A DNA stretch of 64,000 bases from Gemmatimonadetes bacterium T265 (GTDB taxonomy: Bacteria; Gemmatimonadota; Gemmatimonadetes; Gemmatimonadales; Gemmatimonadaceae), in contig BPUI01000001.1 of the NCBI GenBank assembly GCA_019973575.1, positions 2,678,342-2,742,341 on the forward strand, given 5' to 3'. Both the position numbers and the translations under genes were made by a program. Shown in pieces: positions 33,788 through 46,500 of this stretch. Position 1 is the first letter of the stretch. Each line of letters starts with the position of its first letter. The notes under the pieces are model-generated. The model was not told where the DNA came from, did no database searches, and saw nothing but the letters and a program-made list of their open reading frames with translations.

Positions 33788-35254
33788 ATGATCGACCGCC
33801 GTGCATTCCTGGGCCGTGCCGCGTCCGCGGCCGGGCTCGTCCTGCTCCCCGGCGCCCGGGCGATCGGCGGCGCCCCGGCCGCGCAGCCGCGCACGTTCGA
33901 CGCGCTCCGCTACGGCGCCAAGGGCGACGGGATCACCGACGACGCGGCGGCGATCCAGCGCGCCGTCGACGCGTGCGCTGCCGCGGGTGGCGGCGAAGTC
34001 ACGCTCCCGCCGGGTCGCGTGTACCTGAGCGGCACCGTCAGCCTCAAGTCGCACGTCACGCTCCGCGTCGAACCCGGCGCCACCCTCCGCGCGACCGGCA
34101 GCCGGGAAGGGTTCCGCGCGTTAGGCGCGCTGATCTTCGCGAAGGACGCGGTCAACGTCGGCGTGACCGGCGGCGGGCTGATCGACGGCAACTTCCACGC
34201 GTACCTCACGACGCGCGGGGAGGGGGGCTACAACGTCACACACCCCTTCCTCGGACCGTACGACCCGCTCTACCCGCTGCCGGCGACGTTCCACCCGGAC
34301 GGCCGGCCCCGCATCATCCTCATGGTCGGGTGCCGCGACGTGCGGCTGCACGCCTTCACGATCCGCGACGCGCCGACGTGGACCGTGCACCCGATCGGCT
34401 GCGAGGACCTGTGGATCGAGGGGATCACGATCGACAACAGCCTCCTCGTCCCCAACTGCGACGGGATCGACGTCGACCACTGCCGCAACGTCCGCATCGC
34501 CAACTGCCGCATTTCGGCCGGCGACGACTGCATCATCCTCAAGGCGTCGCGGAATTTTCCACAGTACGGCCCGTGCGAGAACGTCACCGTGACCGGCTGC
34601 ACGCTCGTCTCCAGTTCGGCGGCGATCAAGGTCGAGCCCGAGGGGCCGGACGCGGTGCGCAACGCGGTCGTCGCCGACTGCACGATCACGAACAGCAACC
34701 GCGGCATCGCGGTCCTCAACCGCGACGGCGCGACGGTCGAGAACATCGTCTGTTCCAACCTCGTCATCGACACCGCCCTGCGGCACGCGATGTGGTGGGG
34801 CGTGGGCGAGCCGGTGCACGTCTCCAACCTGCCGCGCGACAAGGCGACGAAGCCCGGCGTCGTGCGCGGGCTGCAGTTCAACAATATCGTCGCGCACGGC
34901 GAGAGCGGGCTCTTCGTACACGGGTGGTCCGACAGCCCCGTCGCCGACGTGGTGTTCGACAACGTGCAGCTGACCGTGCGGCGCGTGTCGCAGTACGCGT
35001 GCGGGCAGTACGACCTGCGCCCGAACGACGACTACCAGGGGTTGTACCGGCACCGCATCGCCGGCGTGTACGCGAAGTGGGCGTCCGACCTCACGCTGCG
35101 CGACGTGCGCGTGCGCTGGGCCGACGGCCTGCCCGATTGCTACGGCCCGGCGCTGGAAGCCGAGGGCGTGCGCGGACTCGCGCTCGAGAACTTCGCCGGG
35201 CGCGGGGCGCACGCGACCGACCCGGCGCAGCTGATCGACGGCGTCGGCCGGTGA
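33788..35254 (+). CDS. Tat-exported glycoside hydrolase family 28 (polygalacturonase-like)
   Basis: A 488-residue right-handed beta-helix enzyme. The start IDRRAFLGRAASAAGLVLL is a twin-arginine signal. The body opens with the pectate-lyase-superfamily segment YGAKGDGITDDAAAIQRAVD. The GH28-type active-site stretches are NCDGIDVDHC and SAGDDCIILKAS; the position of the usual GHG motif reads CTLVSSSAAIKVE, so it is a divergent member that may not act on simple polygalacturonate. It starts a plus-strand operon with a small frame, an aldo/keto reductase and a NIPSNAP protein. No clear ribosome binding site at this ATG. Confidence 0.85.
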   Translation: MIDRRAFLGRAASAAGLVLLPGARAIGGAPAAQPRTFDALRYGAKGDGITDDAAAIQRAVDACAAAGGGEVTLPPGRVYLSGTVSLKSHVTLRVEPGATLRATGSREGFRALGALIFAKDAVNVGVTGGGLIDGNFHAYLTTRGEGGYNVTHPFLGPYDPLYPLPATFHPDGRPRIILMVGCRDVRLHAFTIRDAPTWTVHPIGCEDLWIEGITIDNSLLVPNCDGIDVDHCRNVRIANCRISAGDDCIILKASRNFPQYGPCENVTVTGCTLVSSSAAIKVEPEGPDAVRNAVVADCTITNSNRGIAVLNRDGATVENIVCSNLVIDTALRHAMWWGVGEPVHVSNLPRDKATKPGVVRGLQFNNIVAHGESGLFVHGWSDSPVADVVFDNVQLTVRRVSQYACGQYDLRPNDDYQGLYRHRIAGVYAKWASDLTLRDVRVRWADGLPDCYGPALEAEGVRGLALENFAGRGAHATDPAQLIDGVGR

Positions 35255-35352
35255 GCCGGGCCGCGCGGGAGCAAACGTTCGACGGCCCCGCGACGGTCGT
35301 CCCGTCGCACGGCGTGCTCGTGGTACGACTCCGGCGGATGGACGGCGCATGA
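35251..35352 (+). CDS. 33-codon bridging frame, possible remnant of a glycosidase C-terminus
   Basis: A short frame between GH28 and the aldo/keto reductase, beginning with GTG in the GTGA of the GH28 stop and ending in the ATGA of the next start. Its sequence TFDGPATVVPSHGVLVVRLR resembles the last beta-strand of GH27/alpha-galactosidase-type C-terminal domains (pattern PxHGVVLLRL). It may be what is left of a deleted glycosidase, kept because it preserves translational coupling, or a free small protein. Evidence is weak either way. Confidence 0.35.
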   Translation: MSRAAREQTFDGPATVVPSHGVLVVRLRRMDGA

Positions 35353-36362
35353 CCGTCACCGACCGCTACACCCAGATCCCGTACCGGCGCTGCGGCCGGA
35401 GCGGACTCCACCTGCCGGCCATCTCGCTCGGCCTCTGGCACAACTTCGGGAGCGTCGACCCGTATGAGACGTCGCGGGCGATGCTCGTGCACGCCTTCGA
35501 CCGGGGCGTGACGCACTTCGACCTCGCCAACAACTACGGCCCCGAGCCGGGATCCGCGGAGGAGACCTTCGGCCGCGTCCTCGCGACCGACCTCGCCGGG
35601 CACCGCGACGAGCTGATCATCTCGACCAAGGCGGGCTACCGCATGTGGCCCGGCCCGTACGGCGAGTGGGGGTCGCGCAAGTACCTGCTCGCGAGCCTCG
35701 ACCAGAGCCTCGACCGCATGGGGCTCGACTACGTCGACATCTTCTACTCGCACCGCCCCGACCCCGACACGCCGCTCGAGGAGACGATGGGCGCGCTCGA
35801 CCACGCGGTGCGGAGCGGGCGCGCGCTCTACGTCGGGCTCTCCAACTACTCGGCGGAGCAGACGCGCGCCGCCGCGGCGATCCTCCGCGCGCTCGGCACG
35901 CCGTGCCTGATCCACCAGCCCAAGTACAGCATGTTCGTGCGCGACCCGGAGGACGGGTTGTTCGACGTGCTCCGCGACGAGGGGATCGGGTGCATCGCGT
36001 TCTCGCCGCTCGCGCAGGGGCTGCTCACCGACCGTTACCTGCGCGACATCCCGGCCGACTCGCGCGCGGCCAAGCCGCACGGCTTCCTCCAGCGCGACGC
36101 GGTGACCGACGAGCGGCGCGCGCAGATCGCGCGGCTCAACGAGATCGCGCGCGCGCGCGGACAGTCGCTCGCGCAGCTCGCGCTCGTCTGGGTGCTGCGC
36201 GATCCGGTCGTCACCTCCGCGCTCATCGGCGCAAGCCGCGTCGCGCAGCTCGCCGACAACCTCGCCGCGCTCGAGAAGCTCTCGCTCGCCGCCGACGAGG
36301 TCGCGGCGATCGAGGGCGTGCTCGCCGACGAGCGCGTCGCGGCCGAGGGGGCGCGGGCGTGA
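35349..36362 (+). CDS. Aldo/keto reductase, L-glyceraldehyde-3-phosphate reductase (YghZ) type
   Basis: A 337-residue NADPH-dependent reductase with a TIM barrel. The catalytic tetrad is visible: Asp and Tyr in HFDLANNYGPEPG, Lys in IISTKAGYRMW, His in FYSHRPDPDTP. The NADPH-binding end has LALVWVLRDPVVTSALIGAS. The insert MWPGPYGEWGSRKYLLASLD is typical of the YghZ/GPR subgroup, which reduces L-glyceraldehyde 3-phosphate and methylglyoxal. It lies in the sugar operon behind GH28, where it may handle reactive sugar aldehydes. The ATG overlaps the previous small frame (ATGA). Confidence 0.92.
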   Translation: MTVTDRYTQIPYRRCGRSGLHLPAISLGLWHNFGSVDPYETSRAMLVHAFDRGVTHFDLANNYGPEPGSAEETFGRVLATDLAGHRDELIISTKAGYRMWPGPYGEWGSRKYLLASLDQSLDRMGLDYVDIFYSHRPDPDTPLEETMGALDHAVRSGRALYVGLSNYSAEQTRAAAAILRALGTPCLIHQPKYSMFVRDPEDGLFDVLRDEGIGCIAFSPLAQGLLTDRYLRDIPADSRAAKPHGFLQRDAVTDERRAQIARLNEIARARGQSLAQLALVWVLRDPVVTSALIGASRVAQLADNLAALEKLSLAADEVAAIEGVLADERVAAEGARA

Positions 36363-37249
36363 GCGGCGCCAATCCGCGCGGCCGGCGCGCCGGCGCCGGC
36401 CGGCCGGTCCCGCGACGCCAGTTCCTCGCGACCGGGCTAGCGGGGGCGGCCCTCGGCGCCGCCGGCGTCGCGGCGCCCGCGACCGCGGCACGCGCCGACG
36501 TCGCCGGGGCGCCGAACGAGCGGATGGTCTACGAACTCCGCACCTACGAGCTGCGCAACGACCTCGACGTCGCCCGCGCGCACGAGTTCTTCGCGCAGCA
36601 CCTCGTCCCCGCGCTCCGCCGTGCGGGCGCCGGACCGGTCGGCGCGTTCGCGCCCGACTCGGGGCTACCGCTCCCCTCGGTCGTCCTGCTCGTGCCGTAC
36701 CCCTCGCTTACCGCGCTCGGCGCCGCGGGCGAGCGCCTCGCCGCCGACCCGGCGCTCCGCGCGGCGTCCGACGCGTGGGAGGGCAGGGGGGAGGGTAGGG
36801 GAACTCCGGGGCCCGCGCACGGCCTGCCGTACGTCCGCTACGACGTCGCGGTCTACCGCGCGTTCCCCGGGCAGCCCGCGCTCGAGGTCCCGCCCGCGGC
36901 GGCGGGGCGCGCGCCGCGGCTGTTCGAGTTGCGCACGTACGAGGCGCCGTCCGATGCGGGGCTGCGCGCGAAGGTGGCGATGTTCGACGAGGCGGAGGTG
37001 CGCATCTTCCGCGAGAGCGGCTTCGCGCCGGTCATGTTCGGCACGGCGATCGCCGGCGCGCGGCTGCCGCACCTCACGTACCTCGTCGGCTTCGACGACA
37101 TGGCGGCGCGCGGCGCGGCGTGGGCGCGCTTCGGCGCGAACCCCGACTGGCAGCGGATCCGCGTGCGCCCGGGGTGGACCGACCCCGAGACGGTGTCGGT
37201 CATCCGGTCCGCGTTCCTGCGGCCGACGGCGTACTCCGACGTCCGTTAG
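36359..37249 (+). CDS. Exported NIPSNAP-family protein
   Basis: A 296-residue protein with a twin-arginine-like start (PRRQFLATGLAGAALGAAGV) and two NIPSNAP ferredoxin-like domains: YELRTYELRNDLDVARAHEF near 60 and LFELRTYEAPSDAGLRAKVA near 190. A Gly/Arg-rich linker (EGRGEGRGTPGPAHG) separates them. NIPSNAP proteins are widespread in sugar- and plant-polymer-degrading bacteria; their function is unknown. GTGA overlap with the reductase gene shows co-translation. The stop TAG is part of a GTTAGGC heptamer. Confidence 0.85.
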   Translation: MSGANPRGRRAGAGRPVPRRQFLATGLAGAALGAAGVAAPATAARADVAGAPNERMVYELRTYELRNDLDVARAHEFFAQHLVPALRRAGAGPVGAFAPDSGLPLPSVVLLVPYPSLTALGAAGERLAADPALRAASDAWEGRGEGRGTPGPAHGLPYVRYDVAVYRAFPGQPALEVPPAAAGRAPRLFELRTYEAPSDAGLRAKVAMFDEAEVRIFRESGFAPVMFGTAIAGARLPHLTYLVGFDDMAARGAAWARFGANPDWQRIRVRPGWTDPETVSVIRSAFLRPTAYSDVR

Positions 37250-37270
37250 GCCGCCGCGGCGCCCGGCGGC

Positions 37271-37999
37271 GTGGCGGTGCACATCGGCACGTCCGGCTGG
37301 AGCTACGCGCACTGGACCGGCGTGCTCTACCCGGACGGGCTGCCGCCGCGGCGGCGCCTCGACTACTACCTGCCGCACTTCCGCACGGCGGAGCTCAACA
37401 GCAGCTACTACCGCTGGCCGCGCGACGCCGCGTTCGCGCGCTGGCGGCGTCGCCTCCCGCCCGGGTTCCTGCTCGGCGTGAAGGCGCCCGGGCTGCTCAC
37501 CCACGTGCAGCGGCTCTACGCGCCCGAGCGCTGGCTCGCGCGCATCGGCCGCGCGCTCGGGCGGTTAGGCGACCGGCGCGGCGTGCTGCTCGTCCAGCTC
37601 TCGCCCGAGTTCCCCGTCGACGAGCCGCACCTCGCCTACTTCCTCGCGTGCGTCCCCGCGGGGCTCCGCGTCGCGGTCGAGATGCGGCACGCGAGCTGGC
37701 ACCGCGAGTCCGTCTTTGCGATCCTCGAACACTACGGCGCGGCCTACGCGGTGATGAGCGGCGCCGGGCTGCCGTGCCTGCTGCGCGCGACCGCGCGCGT
37801 CGTCTACGTGCGCCTCCACGGCCCCGACCCGCACCACCTGTACGCCGGTTCGTACAGCGACGCCGACCTGCGCTGGTGGGCCGCACGCGTCCTTGAATGG
37901 GACCGGGCCGGGCACGACGTGTTCGTCTACTTCAACAACGACGGCGAGGGACACGCCGTGCGCAACGCGCTCGGGCTCCGGCGGCTCGTCGGCGCGTGA
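37271..37999 (+). CDS. DUF72 domain protein
   Basis: A 242-residue (alpha/beta) barrel protein of the DUF72/YecE family. Typical blocks are VHIGTSGWSYAHWTGVLYP, FRTAELNSSYYRWPR, FLLGVKAPGLLTHVQRL, VAVEMRHASWHRES, VYVRLHGPD and FVYFNNDGEGHAVRNAL. DUF72 proteins have a TIM-barrel-like fold and no proven activity. GTG start at 37271, 21 bases after the NIPSNAP gene, so probably the last gene of the sugar operon. The region after it holds a promoter for proC. Confidence 0.9.
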   Translation: MAVHIGTSGWSYAHWTGVLYPDGLPPRRRLDYYLPHFRTAELNSSYYRWPRDAAFARWRRRLPPGFLLGVKAPGLLTHVQRLYAPERWLARIGRALGRLGDRRGVLLVQLSPEFPVDEPHLAYFLACVPAGLRVAVEMRHASWHRESVFAILEHYGAAYAVMSGAGLPCLLRATARVVYVRLHGPDPHHLYAGSYSDADLRWWAARVLEWDRAGHDVFVYFNNDGEGHAVRNALGLRRLVGA

Positions 38000-38076
38000 A
38001 CGGGCCAGGCTCGGTCACCGACGGAGGCGCGTGCGCGGACAGCATGCGGACCGCCCCGCGCCACCAACGGTCCGAC

Positions 38077-38105
38077 TTGACACGATCTTCGTGGCCCCGT
38101 ATGCA
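38077..38105 (+). promoter_or_regulatory. Sigma-70-like promoter, TTGACA-17-TATGCA
   Basis: A perfect -35 consensus TTGACA (38077-38082) is followed after 17 bases by TATGCA (38100-38105), one of the best promoter matches in the window. The next gene in this direction is proC, about 250 bases downstream. Confidence 0.6.
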
Positions 38106-38270
38106 TGCCGGTCGATGTCCTCCCACGCGTTCCCCTTCGCATGCACGCCCGCGCCGCGACCGCGACCGTCGTCGATCCGCCATCGACGCCGGACGACGGT
38201 CGCGCACGCGCCCGTGCGGCGCCCGTAGCGACCGAACGCGCGAGAGCTGGCCCGCCCGGGCCGAGCCCGC

Positions 38271-38303
38271 CGCCCCGTCCGTGCTCACGCGCCGGACGGG
38301 GCG
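38271..38303 (+). terminator. GC-rich hairpin in the proC leader
   Basis: CGCCCCGTCCG (38271-38281) pairs perfectly with CGGACGGGGCG (38293-38303) around an 11-base loop and is followed by ATTTG. It is either the terminator of the sugar operon or an attenuator-like element 50 bases before proC. Confidence 0.5.
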
Positions 38304-38353
38304 ATTTGCGTTCCGCACCCGGTGCTCCCCACACCCTTTCGGAGAACCGGTTC

Positions 38354-39256
38354 ATGACCCTCGCCCCAACGCCCGACGCGTTCCGCGCCGCATCGCCGGA
38401 CGCGACCGCCGACGCCGACCTCACCGCGCTCGCCGGCCGACGCCTCGCGCTCATCGGCGCGGGCACGATGGGGTCGGCCATCGCGGGCGGGCTGGCCCGC
38501 GCCGGCGCGTTCCCGGACGTCGAGCTCCGCGTCGTCGACCGACACGGCGTCACGGCGCGGGCGCTGGCCGCCCGCGCGACCGGCGCGCGCGCGACCGACG
38601 TCGTGACGGCGTGCGCCGACGCGGATATCGTGCTCCTCTGCGTCAAACCGCGCGACGTCGCGGGCGTGCTGGCCGACCTCGCCGCCGCCGGCGCGCTCGC
38701 GCGGGCAGGCGCCGCCGCGCCGCTCGTGATCTCGATCGCGGCGGGGGTGTCGATCGCGGCGATCGAGGCCGCGGTCGGCGAGCACGTCCCCGTCGTCCGC
38801 GCGATGCCCAACACGGCGAGCGTGATCGGCCTCGGGTGCACGGTGCTCTCCGCGGGCGCGCGCGCCACGGCCGACCACATGGCCGCGGCAACGGCCATCT
38901 TCTCGGCCGTCGGCCGCTGCCTCGCGCTCGACGAGCGCCACCTCGACGCCGTGACCGCGGTGTCGGCGAGCGGCCCCGCGTTCATCTACGTCGTGCTCGA
39001 GGCGCTCACCGACGGCGCCGTGTCGTGCGGCCTGCCGCGCGCGGCCGCGACCGAACTGGTCGCGCGCATGACCCGCGGTGCGGCGGAGATGGTGCTCGCC
39101 ACCGGGCGCCACCCCGCCGCCCTCAAGGACGACGTGACGACGCCCGGCGGCTGCACGATCGCGGGCCTCATGGTACTCGAGGACGGGCGCGCCCGCTCGG
39201 TGCTGGCGCGTACGATCGAGACGACCGCGCGCGTCGCGGCGGGGCTGAGCCGCTGA
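38354..39256 (+). CDS. proC: Pyrroline-5-carboxylate reductase ProC
   Basis: A 300-residue NAD(P)H-dependent enzyme for the last step of proline synthesis. The Rossmann motif LALIGAGTMGSAIAGGLARA is near residues 31-50. The family signatures VRAMPNTASVIGLG and SGPAFIYVVLEALTDGAV are present, and DDVTTPGGCTIAGLMVLED lies near the C-terminus. It carries about 25 extra N-terminal residues. ATG 38354 has GGAGAA seven bases upstream. It is monocistronic and convergent with the lipoprotein gene 33 bases further on. Confidence 0.95.
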   Translation: MTLAPTPDAFRAASPDATADADLTALAGRRLALIGAGTMGSAIAGGLARAGAFPDVELRVVDRHGVTARALAARATGARATDVVTACADADIVLLCVKPRDVAGVLADLAAAGALARAGAAAPLVISIAAGVSIAAIEAAVGEHVPVVRAMPNTASVIGLGCTVLSAGARATADHMAAATAIFSAVGRCLALDERHLDAVTAVSASGPAFIYVVLEALTDGAVSCGLPRAAATELVARMTRGAAEMVLATGRHPAALKDDVTTPGGCTIAGLMVLEDGRARSVLARTIETTARVAAGLSR

Positions 39257-39289
39257 CGCGCGCGGCCGCACGGCGTCGGTCGGGGAGCG

Positions 39290-40684
39290 TTACGGCACGC
39301 GCATCCCGCGGCCGTCGGACACGTGTTCGCAGGTCGCGCGGATCGTGTACGCGCCGCCGCTCAGCGCCTGCGTCGGCGTGAACGTGACGACGTTGGGGTT
39401 GTCCTCGACCCGCGTGAAGGGAATCGCCACCGGCCCGCTCGCGTTCGAGGCCGACCACGTGCACGCGACGCCGCGCACCGGCGTCGCGCGCGACCCGTCG
39501 TAGGGCACGGCGGTGACCCGGACCGGCACGCCGACCGGCGCGACGAACGGGTTGGCGTACGTCGGGACGCGCCCGGCGCTGTCGACCAGCAGCCCGACGC
39601 CGGTTACGGCGAACGTCGTGTCGCGGACGGGGACGAAGCCGCTCAGGAGGTTGGACTTTCCGCCCACGCCGCTGTCCCACGCGTAGAGCGACTGCGGCCC
39701 CAACGCCGCCGCGACCGCGGTGCCGAACCGCCCGAACGTGGCGAGGAGGTCGCCGCGGCGGGTGCCGAAGAGGCCGTAGCCGCCCGGCGGCGCGTCCGCC
39801 CACGGCGTGCACTTCACGAGCGCCACCGGCGCGAGCGGCAGCACGCCGCTCGGCAGCGCGACGGTGTCGCCGGGGTCGCGCACGCGAAGAATCCGCAGCG
39901 TCGCCACGCTCGGGTGCGGCACGCCGGTCTCCAGGTCGCCGGGGCAGACGACGACGCGCGCGGTCGGCGCGTTAGGCCCGAGCACCGCCAGGCCGTAGTT
40001 GGTAAGCGCCGATTCGGGCGAGACGTAGACGCGGTAGCGCGGCGGGTACTCCGGCATCGCCTGCTGGAACGGCACCGCGTCGGGCTGCCGCGCGACCACG
40101 ACGAGCGCGCGCGCCTTGAAAAAGTCGCTCGGCCAGTCGGTCGCGAAGTCCTTCGAGGTCGAGATGATCGTGTCGGCCTTCCCCGGCCTCGCGACCTTCG
40201 CGCCGCCGTCCCACACCGCGCGCGCGAGGGCGTCGGACGGCAGGTTGAGCTCCGGCGTCAGCCCGACGAAGGTGAACAGGCGGTCGACGAGCGCCGTCGC
40301 GGCCGCGTTGGTGGTCGCGGGCACCGGACCGCCGACGTTCTGCGGCCGGGGGAGCAGCTGCCCCGTGACGAGCCGCGTGACCACGAGGTCGACGAGGTCG
40401 AGCATCTGCGCCCGGCCGCCCACCGAGTCGCGGCGGACGCAGTACAGGTCGTAGACGATCGTGAAGCGCTGCTGCGGGTCCGCGACGGTCGCCGCGGGAA
40501 CGATCGCGCCGATCAGCCGGCGGATCGCCGTCGAATCGCGACACGCGGGACGTGTCGGCGCGGGGGTGATGTCCGCCGTCGGACCGCCGACCGTCGCGCG
40601 GGCGGGTGCGGCAGGTTCGCTGCCCGTGCACGCAGCGATGGCAAGAGGCACCGCCGCGGAAATGAACGCACGTCGAAGTCGCAT
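39290..40684 (-). CDS. Large lipoprotein with C-terminal Ig-like domain, unknown function
   Basis: A 464-residue predicted lipoprotein. The start RRAFISAAVPLAIAACTGSE has a lipobox (IAAC). The middle is a beta-rich region of unknown fold with few repeats. The last 90 residues look like an Ig-type bacterial domain (VGVPVRVTAVPYDGSRATPV, CTWSASNASGPVAIPF and CEHVSDG). No enzyme motif. GGAG nine bases before ATG 40684. It lies 145 bases downstream of the Ser/Thr kinase gene in the same direction. Gemmatimonadota-type genomes often carry such large surface lipoproteins. Confidence 0.65.
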   Translation of the reverse strand: MRLRRAFISAAVPLAIAACTGSEPAAPARATVGGPTADITPAPTRPACRDSTAIRRLIGAIVPAATVADPQQRFTIVYDLYCVRRDSVGGRAQMLDLVDLVVTRLVTGQLLPRPQNVGGPVPATTNAAATALVDRLFTFVGLTPELNLPSDALARAVWDGGAKVARPGKADTIISTSKDFATDWPSDFFKARALVVVARQPDAVPFQQAMPEYPPRYRVYVSPESALTNYGLAVLGPNAPTARVVVCPGDLETGVPHPSVATLRILRVRDPGDTVALPSGVLPLAPVALVKCTPWADAPPGGYGLFGTRRGDLLATFGRFGTAVAAALGPQSLYAWDSGVGGKSNLLSGFVPVRDTTFAVTGVGLLVDSAGRVPTYANPFVAPVGVPVRVTAVPYDGSRATPVRGVACTWSASNASGPVAIPFTRVEDNPNVVTFTPTQALSGGAYTIRATCEHVSDGRGMRVP

Positions 40685-40829
40685 CAGAGGATCTCCAAGC
40701 GCGCCGGAGCGGGGGACGCGCGCCGCCCCGGCGCGGAGCGGGGGCGCGGACTTCGCGGAATGGATACGGCTACCGGCGCGCGCCGAACGTACGCCGGGCC
40801 CGCCGTCCTGCAACGGTCGTGAGGCGACG

Positions 40830-43376
<2,547 letters not shown>

Positions 43377-43518
43377 TCGCGGGTCGGGCGACGCCAGTAT
43401 CTAACGGAAAACAACACCGCGCCAGATCACGCGGCAGCGCAGGCGACCCGCGGGGCGCCCGACGCGGGCGGGAAACGACGCGCGCCGGACTCGGCGCGGG
43501 AATCTGGTGCGCTCAAAT

Positions 43519-46500
43519 ATGAACAGAACGTGTAATTGGCGCAGGTGGCGAGCGCTCGCGCCGACTCGTCAGTTTACGGGACGAAGTGAGCGTTGTGCAT
43601 TCATCCCGCCCGCGCGCCCTCCGCCTTCCGCAGTTCCCGCCTACTTGTCGACCCCCGCACGTCGCCTCGGCAGCCCCGTCGTGCTCGCGACCGCGCTCTA
43701 CGTGCTCGTCCACGCCGTGTGGCTCGCCACGCACTGGGGCGGCGCGGCGAACCGCGTGCTCATCGCGGACGCGTTCATCCTCCCGACGTTCTTCGTCACG
43801 GCGATCGCGGCCGGTCGGAACGCGCGCTGCCCGGCCCTCGACCCGCGCGTGCGACGGGCGTGGGCGTGGCTCACGGCGTCGTTCGTCCTGCTCTGGTTCG
43901 CCAACCTCGTGTGGACGTGGCGCGACCTCGTGCCCGACGCGCCGGCGGCGCTCAACACGTGGGGGCGGAACTTCGTCATCCTCTCATACGCGCCGCTGCT
44001 GACCGGATTGCTCGTCTTTCCGAGCGCCCCGCGCACGCGCGCCGACCGCCGCCGGTTCGCCCTCGACGTGGCGACGACCGTGCTCGGCGCCGGGCTCGTG
44101 CTCTGGATCCTCGTCATCGGGCCGGCGACGCTCGAACCGTCGAAGGGCTTCGTCCCCGACCTGCTCGCGCACGCGGCCGCGGTGCTCGACTTCGCCGTCG
44201 TCGCGGTGATCGTCGCCCTCCTGCTCGGCCAGGTCGACGCCGGCAGCCGGCTCGCGCTACGGGTCCTCGCGGCCGGGCAACTCCTCAGCGTCACCGCGGG
44301 CGTCGTCGTCACCGTGCTGAGCCGGACGGGGACCGTCGCGCCCGGCGACTGGGTGGACGGCCTCTGGATGCTCTCCGACGCGCTGATCTTCGTCGCCGCC
44401 GACCTCCAGTACCGCCGCGCGACCGGCGCGGAGTCCAGCACGCCGCGTGTCACGCGGGAGGGCGGCTTCACCCTCCTGCCCTACGCCGGCGTCGCGCTCG
44501 GCTACGCGCTGCTCCTGTTCGTGAGCCGTCCGTGGTGGGGGCAGGCGCTCGGCGTCGTGATCTTCGGGGGCGTCGCGCTGAGCGCGCTCGTTGTCGTCCG
44601 CCAGGTCGCCGCGTTGCGCGAGAACCGCCGGCTCGTCGCCGAGCGCCTCGCCCAGGACGAGTATTTCCGGGGGCTCATCGAGCACGCCTCCGACATCGTC
44701 TACGTCGCCGACGTCGAGGGACGGCTCACGTACGCGAGCCCGTCGGCCGACCGCGCGTTCGGATACCCGCCGCGCTTCGGCATGGGGCGGCCCGGCCTCG
44801 AGTTCGTGCACCCCGATGACGTCGCGCGCGCGCACGCGGCACTGGCGGCGGCCGCGGCGGGCACGCGCTCCGTGGTCGAGTTGCGCGCGCAGCACGCGAG
44901 TGGCCGCTGGGTCGTCATCGAAGTCGCCGTCGGCCCGCTGCCGGGGCGCGAGACGCAGGTCGTGCTCAACGTGCGCGACGTGACCGAGCGCGTCGAGGCC
45001 GCCGCCGCGCTGCGCGAGAGCCAGCGCGCGCTCGAGACGCTCCTCGGCAACCTGCCCGGGATGGCGTACCGCTGCGCGAACACGCCCGAGTGGCCGTTCG
45101 AGTTCGCGAGCGACGGCTGCGCGGCGCTCACGGGGTACGCCGCCGCCCAGCTCACCGCACACGCCGGGGCGCCGCCCCGCGTCTCGTACGGCAGTCTGAT
45201 TCACCCCGACGACCGGGCGCCCATCTGGCACGCGGTGCAGGCGGCGATCGCGGTGCGGCGTCCGTTTCAGCTCGACTACCGCATCACGACGGCGGACGGC
45301 CGCGAGCGCTACGTGTCGGAGCGCGGGCGCGCCGTGTTCGACGAGCACGGGACGTTCCGGGCGCTCGAAGGCTTCGTCATGGACGTCACCGAGCGCACGC
45401 TCATCGAGGTCGAGCGCGCGCGGCTCGTGGCGCAGCGCGACGCCGAGCGCGCGCTGCTCGACGCCGTGCTGGAGCAGATGCCGGCGGCGGTCGTCATCGC
45501 CGAGGCGCCCACGGGGCGGCTCCTCGTCGGGAACGGGCTCGTGGACCGCATCTTCGACGGCGCGCTCGCGCCTGACGACGCCGCGACCCCCGACGGAACG
45601 GTGACGGACGCCTCGGCGGTAGTCGCGTTCCACCCCGACGGGCGGCGCGTGGCGCCGAAGGACTGGCCGCTCGCCCGCGCCGTGGCCGGCGAGCAGGTGT
45701 TGGGCGAGGAGCTGCGCATCGCACGTGCGCGCGACGACGCGGCATGGGTGCGGATCAGCGCCGGCCCGGTGCGCGACCGCGAGGGGCGGATCGTCGCCGG
45801 CGTCGCCGTGGCCGAAGATGTCACGGAGCGCAAGCGACTCGAGTCGCGGCTCGAACACCAGGCATTCCACGACCCGCTCACCGCTCTCGCCAACCGCGCG
45901 CTCTTCCGGGACCGGGTCGCGCACGCGCTCGCGAGCGGGCGCCGCGACCGCACGCGCCCGACGGTGCTCTTCCTCGACCTCGACGACTTCAAGGCCGTCA
46001 ACGACTCGCTCGGCCACGGCGAGGGCGACCGCCTGCTCGTGCAGGTAGCGGCGCGCCTGCTCGACGCGACCCGGGGCTGCGACACGGTCGCGCGCCTCGG
46101 CGGCGACGAATTCGCCGTCCTCCTCGACGCGACGCACGGGCCGGAGGACGCGGTCGTCGTCGCCGAGCGGATCGTCCGCGTGCTGTCGCAGCCGGTCGCG
46201 CTGGCCGCGCGCGAGGTGCTCGTCGGGACGAGCATCGGGATCGCCGCCGCAGAGGCGGAGGACGGCGCCGACGAGCTGCTCCGTAACGCGGACCTCGCGA
46301 TGTACCGCGCGAAGGCGCGCGGCAAGGGCACGTACGAGATCTTCGCCCCCCAGCTCTACGAGGAGATGCACGACCGCGTGGTGCTCGAGGTGGACCTCCG
46401 GCGCGGGCTGGAGCGCGGCGAGTTCTGGCTCGCCTACCAGCCGATCGTCGACCTCGCCTCCGAGCGCGTCGTCGGCGCGGAGGCGTTGGCCCGCTGGACG

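Larger units (their letters stand above)
38000..38353. other. Long untranslated region upstream of proC
   Basis: About 350 bases without a convincing gene. It contains a good promoter (38077-38105), a GC-rich hairpin (38271-38303) followed by ATTTG, and a GGAGAA ribosome binding site before proC. If the promoter is used, proC has a leader of about 240 bases. Confidence 0.5.
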
